This document shows, piece by piece, positions 20,472-29,840 of a DNA stretch of 64,000 nucleotides (position 1 is the first letter of the stretch; every line of letters begins with the position of its first letter). Below the pieces are notes generated by a model. That model had not been told where the DNA came from. It searched no databases and saw nothing but the letters and a program-made list of their open reading frames with translations. Where the stretch lies: the NCBI GenBank assembly GCA_006503475.1, contig RSEH01000056.1:118399-182398 (forward strand). The letters run 5' to 3'. The stretch is from Stentor roeselii. Taxonomy: Eukaryota; Ciliophora; Heterotrichea; Heterotrichida; Stentoridae. Made by a program: the position numbers and the translations under genes.

Positions 20472-20754
20472 GAAAAGATAATATTAGACTAAAGATTTTA
20501 AGTAATTAAGAGGACTTGTTCTCATCAACTCTTTTCAAGTAAAGCTTTTGATTAATCACTGAAAATAAACAACAGACATAATGACATACAAAAAATGTTG
20601 AAAAAATCCTTAATAATAAAAATTCTCATCATCAATCCCATCACCTTCACCAAGCAATCCACCCAACTAAATTCCAAAAACCCTCCAATCACACCCCACC
20701 CCCTCCAAAACCCTAAAACTTCCTTCATCACTCTAAAATACAAAAATAAATCAA

Positions 20755-21579
20755 ATGAGCGAGTTACTCCCAATAGGTCCTTCAAGAGTAAGTCCAACCT
20801 CCTACAAAGACATAATCACTAAAGTCCGAGACCTTTACCGTAAAACATCTCCATACGGCTGCTCACAAAACATCAAAGCCGAAGTCCGAGACATCGACAA
20901 AGCAGTTGAAGCGAATCGTCTTCGAGAAAAACGAGTCGACGAATACGCCCAAAACGAACTAAAAAAACTAAACCTTTCCAAAGACAAGTCCCGTCTGGGC
21001 AAGTCCTTCACAATTCACGCTAAGTCTCCAAAAGACTCAAAGAAAAAAATGCGATTTTCAGTAAGCAAGCCAAAAACTGCTGACTTCAAAATTCGCCGAC
21101 GTTTCTCTGAATCTGCTACAAACGACCCTCGCGCTGCCAGTGCTGCCTTTGCTGTGCGAAAACGAAGGGAATGGCGGGGAAATCCTTTAAAGTCGAATAG
21201 AATCGCGTCTCTCGACGCGATAATGAAAAGTTGTGATGAGTTGAAACCGACGTTGAAGCCTGACTTGGAACTGATTCAAAATCATGAGGCTGAATTTGTG
21301 AGTTCTTCGAATAATGTGAAAGAGTTTATTGTTGATATGGAAGACTGCATGAAACTTGCGGATAATGAGAAAAAAATGAACAAATTAATGAATGAATGTA
21401 AAAACAGTAGAAAATTCAATAAGTTCATGAGTGTTGAGCCGGGGATTAAAGATGAGATGCTTACAGTGACGAGAAGACTGGTTCAGTTCGGAGGGTATAA
21501 AGTTTGGCGACACAATCATGCGGAATTCATGGCATCTGCTGAAAAAATCATAAACTCTATTCCAAAAGTGAGGAGTTAA
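20755..21579 (+). CDS. Hypothetical basic protein, 274 aa
   Basis: ATG at 20755. The protein is rich in Lys, Arg and Ser, with a predicted helix around residues 45-75 (AEVRDIDKAVEANRLREKRV), a basic linker with SxP-like sites, and a helical C-terminal half. No domain is recognised. It is convergent with Lon, with only 5 bp between the stop codons. Codons are A/C-ending for the first ~400 bases and T/G-ending after that. It could be a cytoskeleton-associated protein, but nothing proves this. Confidence 0.6.
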   Translation: MSELLPIGPSRVSPTSYKDIITKVRDLYRKTSPYGCSQNIKAEVRDIDKAVEANRLREKRVDEYAQNELKKLNLSKDKSRLGKSFTIHAKSPKDSKKKMRFSVSKPKTADFKIRRRFSESATNDPRAASAAFAVRKRREWRGNPLKSNRIASLDAIMKSCDELKPTLKPDLELIQNHEAEFVSSSNNVKEFIVDMEDCMKLADNEKKMNKLMNECKNSRKFNKFMSVEPGIKDEMLTVTRRLVQFGGYKVWRHNHAEFMASAEKIINSIPKVRS

Positions 21580-21584
21580 AATAA

Positions 21585-24095
21585 TTAATCTTTACTAAAC
21601 ACTATATCAAAAATTTCTTGATAGTCTTCTACGAAATGTGGATTGATTCCGACTTTTAATTCATCATGTAACTCTTCCCAATTATGTTTGTTGCTCTTTG
21701 GAATGATGACTGTTGTGACTCCTTCTCTTTTAGCTGCTATGATTTTTTCTTTTAATCCTCCTATCGGCAGGACTTTTCCAGTAAGAGAGATTTCTCCAGT
21801 CATTGCTAAGTCCTTAAGAATTGATTTGTTAAAAGCAAGACTTAAAAGCCCTGTGGTTAAAGTGACTCCAGCAGAAGGGCCATCTTTAGGAGTAGCGCCT
21901 TCAGGACAGTGAATATGAATCGAGTGCTTATCAAGAAAGTTGTTTCCTTTAGAAGTTGCGAAGCTTTTCGCGTATGTGTAAGCGATTTGGACTGACTCCG
22001 CCATGACTTGCTTAATATTTCCAGTGGTTTGAACTTTTCCTTCAGTTTCTTCTCCAGAGAACCTGCTGCGAGTGATTTCGATGTACATGACAGACCCTCC
22101 ATGAGTGGTATAAGCAAGACCCACCACAACTCCAGGGGGAAGGTCTTTATACATTTTCTTCTCAGAGTACTTCGGCCTCCCAGCGAATTCATTAAGATTT
22201 TCCTTGTTCACCTGAATGACCTGATCATGTCCTTCTACTATTTTCCTTGCAATTTTTTCTAACACCCTGGTTGTTACTTTCTGTAAACTTCTAACTCCAG
22301 CTTCCCGGCAATAGTCTTTAATCAGTAAATTTTTAGCATCTTCTGAAAAGTCGATTTTTTCAGAATGCGAGTTCAAACTGCATTTTTGGAGAAGTTGAGG
22401 AAAAAGATGTCTTTCGAAGATCATCTTTTTTTCTTCATTTGTGTAGCCCTGCACCTGGATCACGTCCATCCGGTCCATAAGCACCGGGTTGATGTCGTCA
22501 GGGAAGTTCGCAGTGCACAGAAAGAGGATCTTAGAAAGGTCGATGGAAGTATCAAGGTAATGATCTGTAAAGTTAGAGTTTTGCACAGGGTCAAGTATTT
22601 CTAATAAAGTATTCTCAGGGCTTCCTTGATAAGTTCTCTGCCCGATTTTATCAATTTCGTCAATTAAAATCACGGCGTTTTCAGTACCTGCTGTTTTAAG
22701 TGCATTGATTATTTTCCCTGGTTGTGCTCCGACGTAAGTTCTTCGATGACCTTTTAACTCTGCAGAGTCGTCAAGTCCTCCAACTGAGATGCGGAAGTAG
22801 GTCCTGTTAAGAGCTTCTGCAATACTTTTGGCAATTGAAGTCTTTCCTACTCCTGGAGGGCCAGCGAAGCATAGGATCTTCCCAGTGGATGAACCTCTTA
22901 ATTTGCTGACTGCTATGAACTCCAAGATTCTTTCTTTCACGTCTTTCATTCCGTAGTGGTCACGTTCGAGGATTTCTCTCGCTTTTGACAGGTCAAGGGT
23001 CTCTTGGGTGCTGACGCCATAAGGAAGAATAGTAAGCCAATCAAGATAATTCCTAATAACATGAAACTCTGAAGAATTTTTATCAGTCATTAAAAATTTT
23101 TCCATTTCTTCATCAATGATTTTTTTTATATGGTCTGGAACTTTTTTTCCTTCTAAGTTTTTTAAGAATTTTGCTTTAAGAGTTTCTTTTTCATCTTTAT
23201 CATGACCGAGTTTATTCTTGACAAGTCCTAAGATTTCTTTGTACATGTGTTCTTCAGAAGCTTTTGACATCTTCTCCTGGGCTTCACTGTGTAATTTTTT
23301 GATAGAATTTCTTAGTTGAAGCTGTTCTTGGACCAGTTCAGTAGTCAGCTTGATTCTCATACTTAATTCATCTGGTTCGAAGATATTCTGAATTTTCTTC
23401 AACTCGCACATGTAACTAAGCAAGACGCCGACGTAATTAATGTAGTCAGTATCAAACCTCATATTGAAATTCTGTGAAAACATCTCTAAAGTAGACAATT
23501 CATGCATACTGAGCAGTCCTCTCAGTTCTTCCAACAAGTTGCTTAAAACTTTCAGCATGGCCTGGTCCTCCTCATTGGTCACATTTGTGATAAGGTCAGG
23601 AATTGGTTCTATTTTAACAAGGGGAAAAGGAATTGACTCTGAAACTGGTTCAACTACTTCTAAAAGACGTACTCTTTGTGAGGGCTTCAACATGATTGTC
23701 TTGTCGAACTTGTTGAATTTAGTACTTGCCAGGCATCCTTTTAAGTAAAGATTTTCCAAGTCGTTCACAGGTAAAATGCTTGAAAGAGCGGCGAAGTCTT
23801 CAAGGTCTTTAGTCGCTTCTTTCGGCTTTACCACGAAAGCACCTGCGAAATGACTGTGCTTGTCTTGAACTAGGAACTTGAAGTGATCGCTTCCTAGTTT
23901 GAACCGAACTGGGTGCTTTGGAAAGACTGGATGACGAGAAATCGGCAGAAGTCGCACCATGTCTGGAGTCTTCTGCATCTCTTCAGCGTCTTCTACTATC
24001 ACATCTTCTGAGAAGTACCTGCTCAGAACACCTTGAGGACGGGCAGAGGAAGGAAAGAAGCTGGAGACTCTTTGGAACTTTAAGAACTTTAACAT
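21585..24095 (-). CDS. LONP1: Mitochondrial Lon protease
   Basis: 836 residues. The N terminus is Arg/Ser/Phe-rich without acidic residues for ~28 residues (MLKFLKFQRVSSFFPSS), as expected for a mitochondrial presequence. The LON substrate-binding domain (~45-240) is followed by a coiled region, then AAA+ with Walker A GPPGVGKT (412-419), Walker B ILIDEID (~476-482) and the ELKGHRRTYVGA loop. The S16 protease has DGPSAG (Ser741) and GLKEKIIAAKR (Lys784), the Ser-Lys dyad at the usual 43-residue spacing. Lon degrades damaged matrix proteins with ATP. It is shorter than human LONP1, mainly at the N terminus. Its ATG is 22 bp from that of the divergent HAD gene. Confidence 0.97.
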   Translation of the reverse strand: MLKFLKFQRVSSFFPSSARPQGVLSRYFSEDVIVEDAEEMQKTPDMVRLLPISRHPVFPKHPVRFKLGSDHFKFLVQDKHSHFAGAFVVKPKEATKDLEDFAALSSILPVNDLENLYLKGCLASTKFNKFDKTIMLKPSQRVRLLEVVEPVSESIPFPLVKIEPIPDLITNVTNEEDQAMLKVLSNLLEELRGLLSMHELSTLEMFSQNFNMRFDTDYINYVGVLLSYMCELKKIQNIFEPDELSMRIKLTTELVQEQLQLRNSIKKLHSEAQEKMSKASEEHMYKEILGLVKNKLGHDKDEKETLKAKFLKNLEGKKVPDHIKKIIDEEMEKFLMTDKNSSEFHVIRNYLDWLTILPYGVSTQETLDLSKAREILERDHYGMKDVKERILEFIAVSKLRGSSTGKILCFAGPPGVGKTSIAKSIAEALNRTYFRISVGGLDDSAELKGHRRTYVGAQPGKIINALKTAGTENAVILIDEIDKIGQRTYQGSPENTLLEILDPVQNSNFTDHYLDTSIDLSKILFLCTANFPDDINPVLMDRMDVIQVQGYTNEEKKMIFERHLFPQLLQKCSLNSHSEKIDFSEDAKNLLIKDYCREAGVRSLQKVTTRVLEKIARKIVEGHDQVIQVNKENLNEFAGRPKYSEKKMYKDLPPGVVVGLAYTTHGGSVMYIEITRSRFSGEETEGKVQTTGNIKQVMAESVQIAYTYAKSFATSKGNNFLDKHSIHIHCPEGATPKDGPSAGVTLTTGLLSLAFNKSILKDLAMTGEISLTGKVLPIGGLKEKIIAAKREGVTTVIIPKSNKHNWEELHDELKVGINPHFVEDYQEIFDIVFSKD

Positions 24096-24117
24096 ATATT
24101 CTAGAATGTGAGTAAAA

Positions 24118-26172
24118 ATGACTGATGTTTTTCTTTATGCTAAACCTGAAAAACCGAAAGTCTTTGTTGGTGGAAGGGAGGTTCAGGGAAGGACTGTTAA
24201 TTCAAAGTGGATTGTTGTTGGAGTTGAGGAAAGGGAATTTCAAGTGGAGACTTTGGGGATTAGGAAGAGTTTTAATGTTGGACTTCAGATGAAATACGCT
24301 GTTTTTAAACAAGAGTTAGTGGAAATTGTGAATAGTCCTAAAAGGATCTTGATGGTTACTGACTTGGACTCGACTTTGCATGGCTTGACAGAAGAAGCTT
24401 GCTTGGCGAAGGAAAGATTTTTGAGGTTTTGGATTCGACATTTCGAGTTCAATGGGTCGAAACTTGTTTATAATACTGGAAGGAGTGTTGAAGAATATCT
24501 AAGAGACAAGGATTTATTCTATGAACCTGACTTGGCTGTTTTACTTTTAGGAAATTTCGCTTGTAAGTTCTTGGAAAATGGAGAAATTACTTTACTTGAG
24601 TCTTTTCCACAGTTTCTTAAAACTTTTAAAGACCAGGACTGGGACGTGAAAGTTTATTTCGAGGAAATTATTTCAAGGTTTTCTTTTCTCAGGCCTTATT
24701 TTGTTGAATATTTCGATAATTACATGCTCTTTCGTCTTCCTAGAGAATTGATGATTGAAAACCAACTGGAAATAAAGAACTACGTGAAAAATAAAGAAAA
24801 AAGGGTAGTAAATGGCAGATGTTTCCAAGCGAAAATGATTGTAACCAGTCAAGGCGATTCTGAAAACCTTTTATTAGAGATCATACCAAAGTACTCAGGA
24901 AAAGGAACTGCTGTTAAATATGCCCAAATGCTCTTCGGGTTCATTAATGAAGAAACTTTCACTGCAGGAGACTCCCTCAATGATCGAGATGCTTTTAAAG
25001 TCGAATCCGTTCGAGGGGTCATTGTCCAGAATGCTCAGGAAACTTTAATCAAATGGTTTAAAAACAAAAAAAGAGAAAATATTTTCTTGTCAAATGAAAA
25101 TTTCGGACTAGCCTTAATTGACATACTTTCTAAATTCGCCTTGGAAGAGACCTCCTCAACGATTTTTATTTATCGAGAAAATGAGAACTTGAAAGTGACA
25201 GTTGATGAAAAGGTCTGTGTTTTAAAGAGTTTTAAAGAAAAATGGGCTTATTTTTCTACTCAAACTAGAAACTTTACTGTTAATGATGGAATAACTTTTG
25301 AAATTCCTGAAAATGGTCGATTTGCTCTTTACAGGTCGAAACTTCTAAGAATTCAAATGAATTTGTTTGATGTTCTTTTTGTTTCTGATCTGGATGGCAC
25401 GATTTTCATGAACACTCCAGAAGGTCTTCAGTTTTATTACGATTTTATTGAGTTTTGGATCACTTTTTATGAATTTAATAGTTCAGTACTTGTTTATAAC
25501 ACTGGAAGGAATATTCCGAACTATTTAGAAGAGGCTGAAAATCTTTTTCAACCTGATTTATTATTAACAAGTTTAAGCAGCTTCGCTTTTCAGTTAGATA
25601 AAAAGTTGACCATGTCTGAAGATAAGAATTTTTTTCAGTTTCTGAAGAATGTGCCCAGACATGACTGGAACTCAGAGGCTTTAGTTAAGATTCTTCAGGA
25701 AAAGTTTAAATTCAAGCAGGAGAATTTTGAAAGAATTTACGAAACTTATATTTTAGCTAGGGTGAAGTCGAAGATGATTAGATCCCAACTTGCAAATATC
25801 AAAAATTTCTTGAAAAATAAAGAAAATCTTCAACATGCTGGATATGTTTTTAAAGGAAAAGTAAGGGTGTTGAAACTGGGAATGGTTGGAAAAAGGTTAG
25901 TTGAAATCATCCCTTTATTTGTTGGAAAAGGATTCGGAGTTCGATATGCCCAAATGAAATTCAGCTTTGAACCACGTTTTACTGTTGTAGCAGGTGACAG
26001 TCCCAATGATATAGACGCCTTTAAAACCGATGCAAATTGCATAGCAATGAAAAATTCTGAAGAAATGTTGAAAGATTGGGTGAACAAGAAGAAAAGAGAT
26101 AATTTGGTTGTGTCTCAACAGAAATGGGCTAAAGGATTAGAAATTGAATTTAGGAAAAAATTGATCAACTAG
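24118..26172 (+). CDS. Double-HAD, sucrose-phosphatase-like protein, copy 1
   Basis: 684 residues made of one unit repeated twice: a ~75-residue beta-rich module, resembling a small carbohydrate-binding domain (VFLYAKPEKPKVFVGG), followed by a HAD hydrolase of ~260 residues. HAD 1 has motif I DLDSTL (Asp82/Asp84), LVYNTGRS, a Lys/Gly motif SGKGTAVKYAQ and motif IV GDSLNDRD (Asp285). HAD 2 has DLDGTI (Asp424/Asp426), LVYNTGRN, VGKGFGVRYAQ and GDSPNDID. These match class IIB HADs of the sucrose-6-phosphate phosphatase (S6PP) group. Both sites look catalytically complete. The substrate is unknown; a sugar phosphate is the natural guess. It is the first of three tandem paralogues. Confidence 0.85.
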   Translation: MTDVFLYAKPEKPKVFVGGREVQGRTVNSKWIVVGVEEREFQVETLGIRKSFNVGLQMKYAVFKQELVEIVNSPKRILMVTDLDSTLHGLTEEACLAKERFLRFWIRHFEFNGSKLVYNTGRSVEEYLRDKDLFYEPDLAVLLLGNFACKFLENGEITLLESFPQFLKTFKDQDWDVKVYFEEIISRFSFLRPYFVEYFDNYMLFRLPRELMIENQLEIKNYVKNKEKRVVNGRCFQAKMIVTSQGDSENLLLEIIPKYSGKGTAVKYAQMLFGFINEETFTAGDSLNDRDAFKVESVRGVIVQNAQETLIKWFKNKKRENIFLSNENFGLALIDILSKFALEETSSTIFIYRENENLKVTVDEKVCVLKSFKEKWAYFSTQTRNFTVNDGITFEIPENGRFALYRSKLLRIQMNLFDVLFVSDLDGTIFMNTPEGLQFYYDFIEFWITFYEFNSSVLVYNTGRNIPNYLEEAENLFQPDLLLTSLSSFAFQLDKKLTMSEDKNFFQFLKNVPRHDWNSEALVKILQEKFKFKQENFERIYETYILARVKSKMIRSQLANIKNFLKNKENLQHAGYVFKGKVRVLKLGMVGKRLVEIIPLFVGKGFGVRYAQMKFSFEPRFTVVAGDSPNDIDAFKTDANCIAMKNSEEMLKDWVNKKKRDNLVVSQQKWAKGLEIEFRKKLIN

Positions 26173-26242
26173 ACTTGGGAAAATAAAGATAATTTTCTAT
26201 TTAAGTTTAAATTTTCTATTTTTTGAAATGTAGATCTTTATA

Positions 26243-28309
26243 ATGAATCGGGTTTTTATCTTTTCCAGACCTGTGACACCCAAAATTGAAGTCTCTGGTG
26301 AAGAGATTGGCTGGAAAAGGTTGAATTTTAAATGGGTCTATGTTGATATTGAATCTATGGAGTTGGCTCTTATTTATGATGAGAGTCGTCTTGAATTCAA
26401 ACTATCAGATTCTAATCAGTTCGCAATATATAAAGGTGAACTAATTTCTCTGAAAACTTCTCCTCATCGAATTTTACTTATATCAGACCTCGATAACACT
26501 TTATATAACCATACAGATCAAGGTAAATCAGCCTACAATGATTTTATCATATTTTGGATAAAAAACTACGAATTTAACGGATCAAAACTAGTATACAACA
26601 CTGGAAGACATCTATCCGAATACAACCAAGACAAAATCAAGTTTTACGAGCCAGATCTATTGATGAGCGCTTTAGGAAATTACGCTTATAAATATGATGA
26701 AAATGAAAATTTAGTGCTACAAGATTCATTCCCCATGTTTCTAGATCAATATAAAGATGACGACTGGGAATCAAGCGAGTACTACCAAGACTTCAAAGCC
26801 TTCTTTCCCTGGATCTCAGATTTCTTGATTTCCGAAGACCCTTACAATCTTTACTTCCACATTCCACGAGACCTTTTCGACAAAAACTTGAAAGACATAA
26901 TCAACCACGTTAAAAACCACGAAAAAAGACTCATCAACGGAAAAACAATGAAAGCCAAAACAGTCATCACAAGTCAAGGCTCAAAAGAGATCCGACCTCT
27001 TGAAATCATTCCAAAGTTCGCTGGTAAAGGACTAGCCGCTCGTTATGCTCAGTGGATTCTTGGATTCGCTGATTGTGACACTTTCACTGCAGGGGATTCC
27101 TTAAACGACAGAGATGCTTTGAAAATCCAGGTCAGAGGAGTGCTTGTTGGAAACGCGGAGGAAAGACTTGTTGAATGGTTTTCGAAAAAACAAAGAAATC
27201 ATTTGCTTTATTCTTCTCAAAAATACGCTCACGGGGTGATTGACCTGCTCTGTTCTTTTCACCTAAATGAATCGTTTTCAACGGTTTTTATTTATCGACC
27301 AGAGATGCCCGAGATTCAAGTTCTAGTCAATGGCCAGGAGCAAGTTTTGAAGACATTCAAGCAGAAATGGTTTTACTTTAACACGAGTTCGAAATCATTT
27401 GAAATTCATTCAGATTCAACGAAATCTTTTCAAATTCCAAGTCCAGGTCGTTATGTTTTCTACGACTCTGAATTGGTTTCGATAAAATCGAACCCTTCTT
27501 CAATTCTTCTCGTTTCAGACCTGGACAACACTATTTTCAACGAGACTGAAAAAGGTCTTGAGTATTACAAAAACTTCATAAAATTCTGGTTGATTCACTT
27601 TGAGTTCAACGGGTCTTTCCTTGTATACAACACTGGACGAAGCATGCCTGATTACTTGGAAGACATCCACAGACTATACAAGCCTGACATGATTTTGATG
27701 TATTTGTCGACTTACGCTTATGTTTTAGATGAATTTCTTGGATTGAAGGAAGACCCAGGGCTGAGGAAGTACAATTCTGCTTATCAACATGACTGGAACA
27801 CTGACCTTTTTAACGAGGCTCTCTGTGAAAAGTACGGAATCAGCAGAGATTCAGTTGTCAGGTCTTATGAAACTTACTTGCTTATTAAATTGGAAAAAAA
27901 CTTTGCTTTAGAAAAATTTAAGGAAATCAGGACTTTTGCAAGGAATAAAGAAAAAAAATGTATTATCAATGGCAGGGTCTTTCATGCGGAAATCGTCATC
28001 ATTAAATTCAACCTGGTCAATGAAAGGTTCTATGAAATCAGGCCTTTATTTGTTGGAAAAGGAAATGGTCTTCGATTTGCTCAAAAAAAGTTTGGCTTTT
28101 TTGATGAGGATGTTTTTACCGCTGGGGATAGTCCTAATGATATTGATTCTTTGAAGGTACCTGTTAATGGGATCGTTATGAAAAATGGTGAGGAACTACT
28201 TCTTGAATGGTTTGGAAAAAAATATAGAAAACATCTGGTTGTTTCTCAAGAAAATTGGGCACTTGGACTGCAGGTGGAACTAACAAAAAGGTTAATCAAT
28301 AGTGAATAA
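26243..28309 (+). CDS. Double-HAD, sucrose-phosphatase-like protein, copy 2
   Basis: 688 residues starting MNRVFIFSRP. Same module-HAD-module-HAD plan as its neighbours. Motif I is DLDNTL at Asp82 and DLDNTI at Asp426; motif IV is GDSLNDRD and GDSPNDID. LVYNTGR and GKG(L/N)..R.AQ are present in both halves. It starts 70 bp after copy 1 on the same strand. Codon ending shifts from T/G to A/C around 26540 and partly back later. It is closer to copy 3 than to copy 1, sharing the FKQKW module motif and ILxxSDLDNT. Confidence 0.85.
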   Translation: MNRVFIFSRPVTPKIEVSGEEIGWKRLNFKWVYVDIESMELALIYDESRLEFKLSDSNQFAIYKGELISLKTSPHRILLISDLDNTLYNHTDQGKSAYNDFIIFWIKNYEFNGSKLVYNTGRHLSEYNQDKIKFYEPDLLMSALGNYAYKYDENENLVLQDSFPMFLDQYKDDDWESSEYYQDFKAFFPWISDFLISEDPYNLYFHIPRDLFDKNLKDIINHVKNHEKRLINGKTMKAKTVITSQGSKEIRPLEIIPKFAGKGLAARYAQWILGFADCDTFTAGDSLNDRDALKIQVRGVLVGNAEERLVEWFSKKQRNHLLYSSQKYAHGVIDLLCSFHLNESFSTVFIYRPEMPEIQVLVNGQEQVLKTFKQKWFYFNTSSKSFEIHSDSTKSFQIPSPGRYVFYDSELVSIKSNPSSILLVSDLDNTIFNETEKGLEYYKNFIKFWLIHFEFNGSFLVYNTGRSMPDYLEDIHRLYKPDMILMYLSTYAYVLDEFLGLKEDPGLRKYNSAYQHDWNTDLFNEALCEKYGISRDSVVRSYETYLLIKLEKNFALEKFKEIRTFARNKEKKCIINGRVFHAEIVIIKFNLVNERFYEIRPLFVGKGNGLRFAQKKFGFFDEDVFTAGDSPNDIDSLKVPVNGIVMKNGEELLLEWFGKKYRKHLVVSQENWALGLQVELTKRLINSE

Positions 28310-29840
28310 TTTTTAGTAGATTTTAGATAAACTTTCGATTAAAGAGATTTCAAATACTTTTGTTGGAGAAATTATTTATATTTAAATATAACAGATTAAT
28401 TAGTTATTAACCATATATTAAGGATTTAAGGTAAAGTTTAGCTTGATATGTATTAAATAGTTGTTATTTTGATCAAAAATTTACTTTATTGATCATATTA
28501 GACTATCCATAGATTCATTATAAAAAATTTGCTGATTATAGAAGTAAGACAGAAAGGATTTCTTGTAATCATCCAAATAGATTTAATAGTTTCTTTCTCT
28601 TTACTAGTGACTTTTTCTTCAGTAAATAATTAAAGGATTATATTAGAGTTATCACAGTCTGTAATAGAACCATAAATTCAGAATAGATAGTTACTTTTAT
28701 TATACTGATGAACAAAAGCTTTTAGAAGATAATTATCATTAAAATTAATAATAAATCTTAGATATTCATTGTATTTATTATTGTGATTGAACTAAGTGCA
28801 TTTTTTGAGATTTCTCTAATTGTAAATATATAGTAATTTTACACAGACCTCAAGGAATATGCAAGGTTTATAGACATTATGTTATTGATTTTTATTGATA
28901 ATTCAAATTATCTTCAATTTAAAGTTTATTATTAAGAACTCAATATTTTTGGTTAAAGAATTTTTTCTTCTAGTATCTAATCTAGCTGAATGCTATATTC
29001 TGTCAATAGATATTGAAAAAAAAAATTTTTTTATTTATAAAAATAAGTTTCAAGTAAGAAATTCACAAACTTCACAAAAAATTCCCAATAAATGAATTTT
29101 TGGTAAAATCTTATATTTCATAGATTTAATTAAAAATTAAATAAAAGTTTTCAATTTACTTCAAATGAATCAATATCAAAGATTTGAAAATCATTAAATC
29201 AGAAAACAAATAACTTATAAAAATCCTACGATTTCAAGAACTTGACAACACTAATAATGAATTAAAACCCAAACAATAAATTTAGTACTAATTTTAAGTA
29301 TCTATAAATTCTTGAACCAAAATTATTCTACCCCAGACCAAGTGAAAGATTGGTCATGATTTTGTATTGTAATATTTTCAATTTATAAAGAAAAAAACTT
29401 CGTCATATAGAGATACTACACTTCATTAGTTAATACAATCGGATTGCAAAAATATAGAAGTTTGGATTTGTTTGCTTTTACTTTTATTCCACACTTGAAT
29501 TTAAATGATTATTTGAAAATTATTTTCAGCATTAAAATAATGTATGCCTGTGGTTTGAATTTAAACGTTAGCTACTTTCAAGTTTTGATTTTCATCTAGT
29601 AAGTAATAATTATTGAAAAAAAGTAATTTTTATTGTTAACAGATCAATTCAGATTCTTCTTGCTCTTTCATACGGAAATTTATTTTCACCTAATAAATCA
29701 ATATATCAACCTAATAAAACATTCTAATCTATCAGGAAAATATAAATTATCAGTATTAGAGTTAATATTCAATTCTTAGGTGCACTTACTTTATACTTTA
29801 AAATGATCAATCTAAATCAGTGTATTTGATGATGTATATA
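28310..29840. other. AT-rich spacer inside the HAD array, ~1.5 kb
   Basis: Very AT-rich sequence between copies 2 and 3. A 66-codon frame at 28895-29095 has no protein-like features and is probably chance. No repeat or decayed HAD copy could be recognised by eye. Confidence 0.5.

Noticed and set aside
20595-20822. 75-codon plus frame overlapping the start of the gene at 20755.
   Set aside because: A/C-rich upstream DNA avoids stops by composition. The frame at 20755 continues for 274 codons and is the better gene.
28895-29095. 66-codon open frame in the spacer of the HAD array.
   Set aside because: Low-complexity AT-rich translation without domain, in a 1.5-kb spacer; expected by chance.
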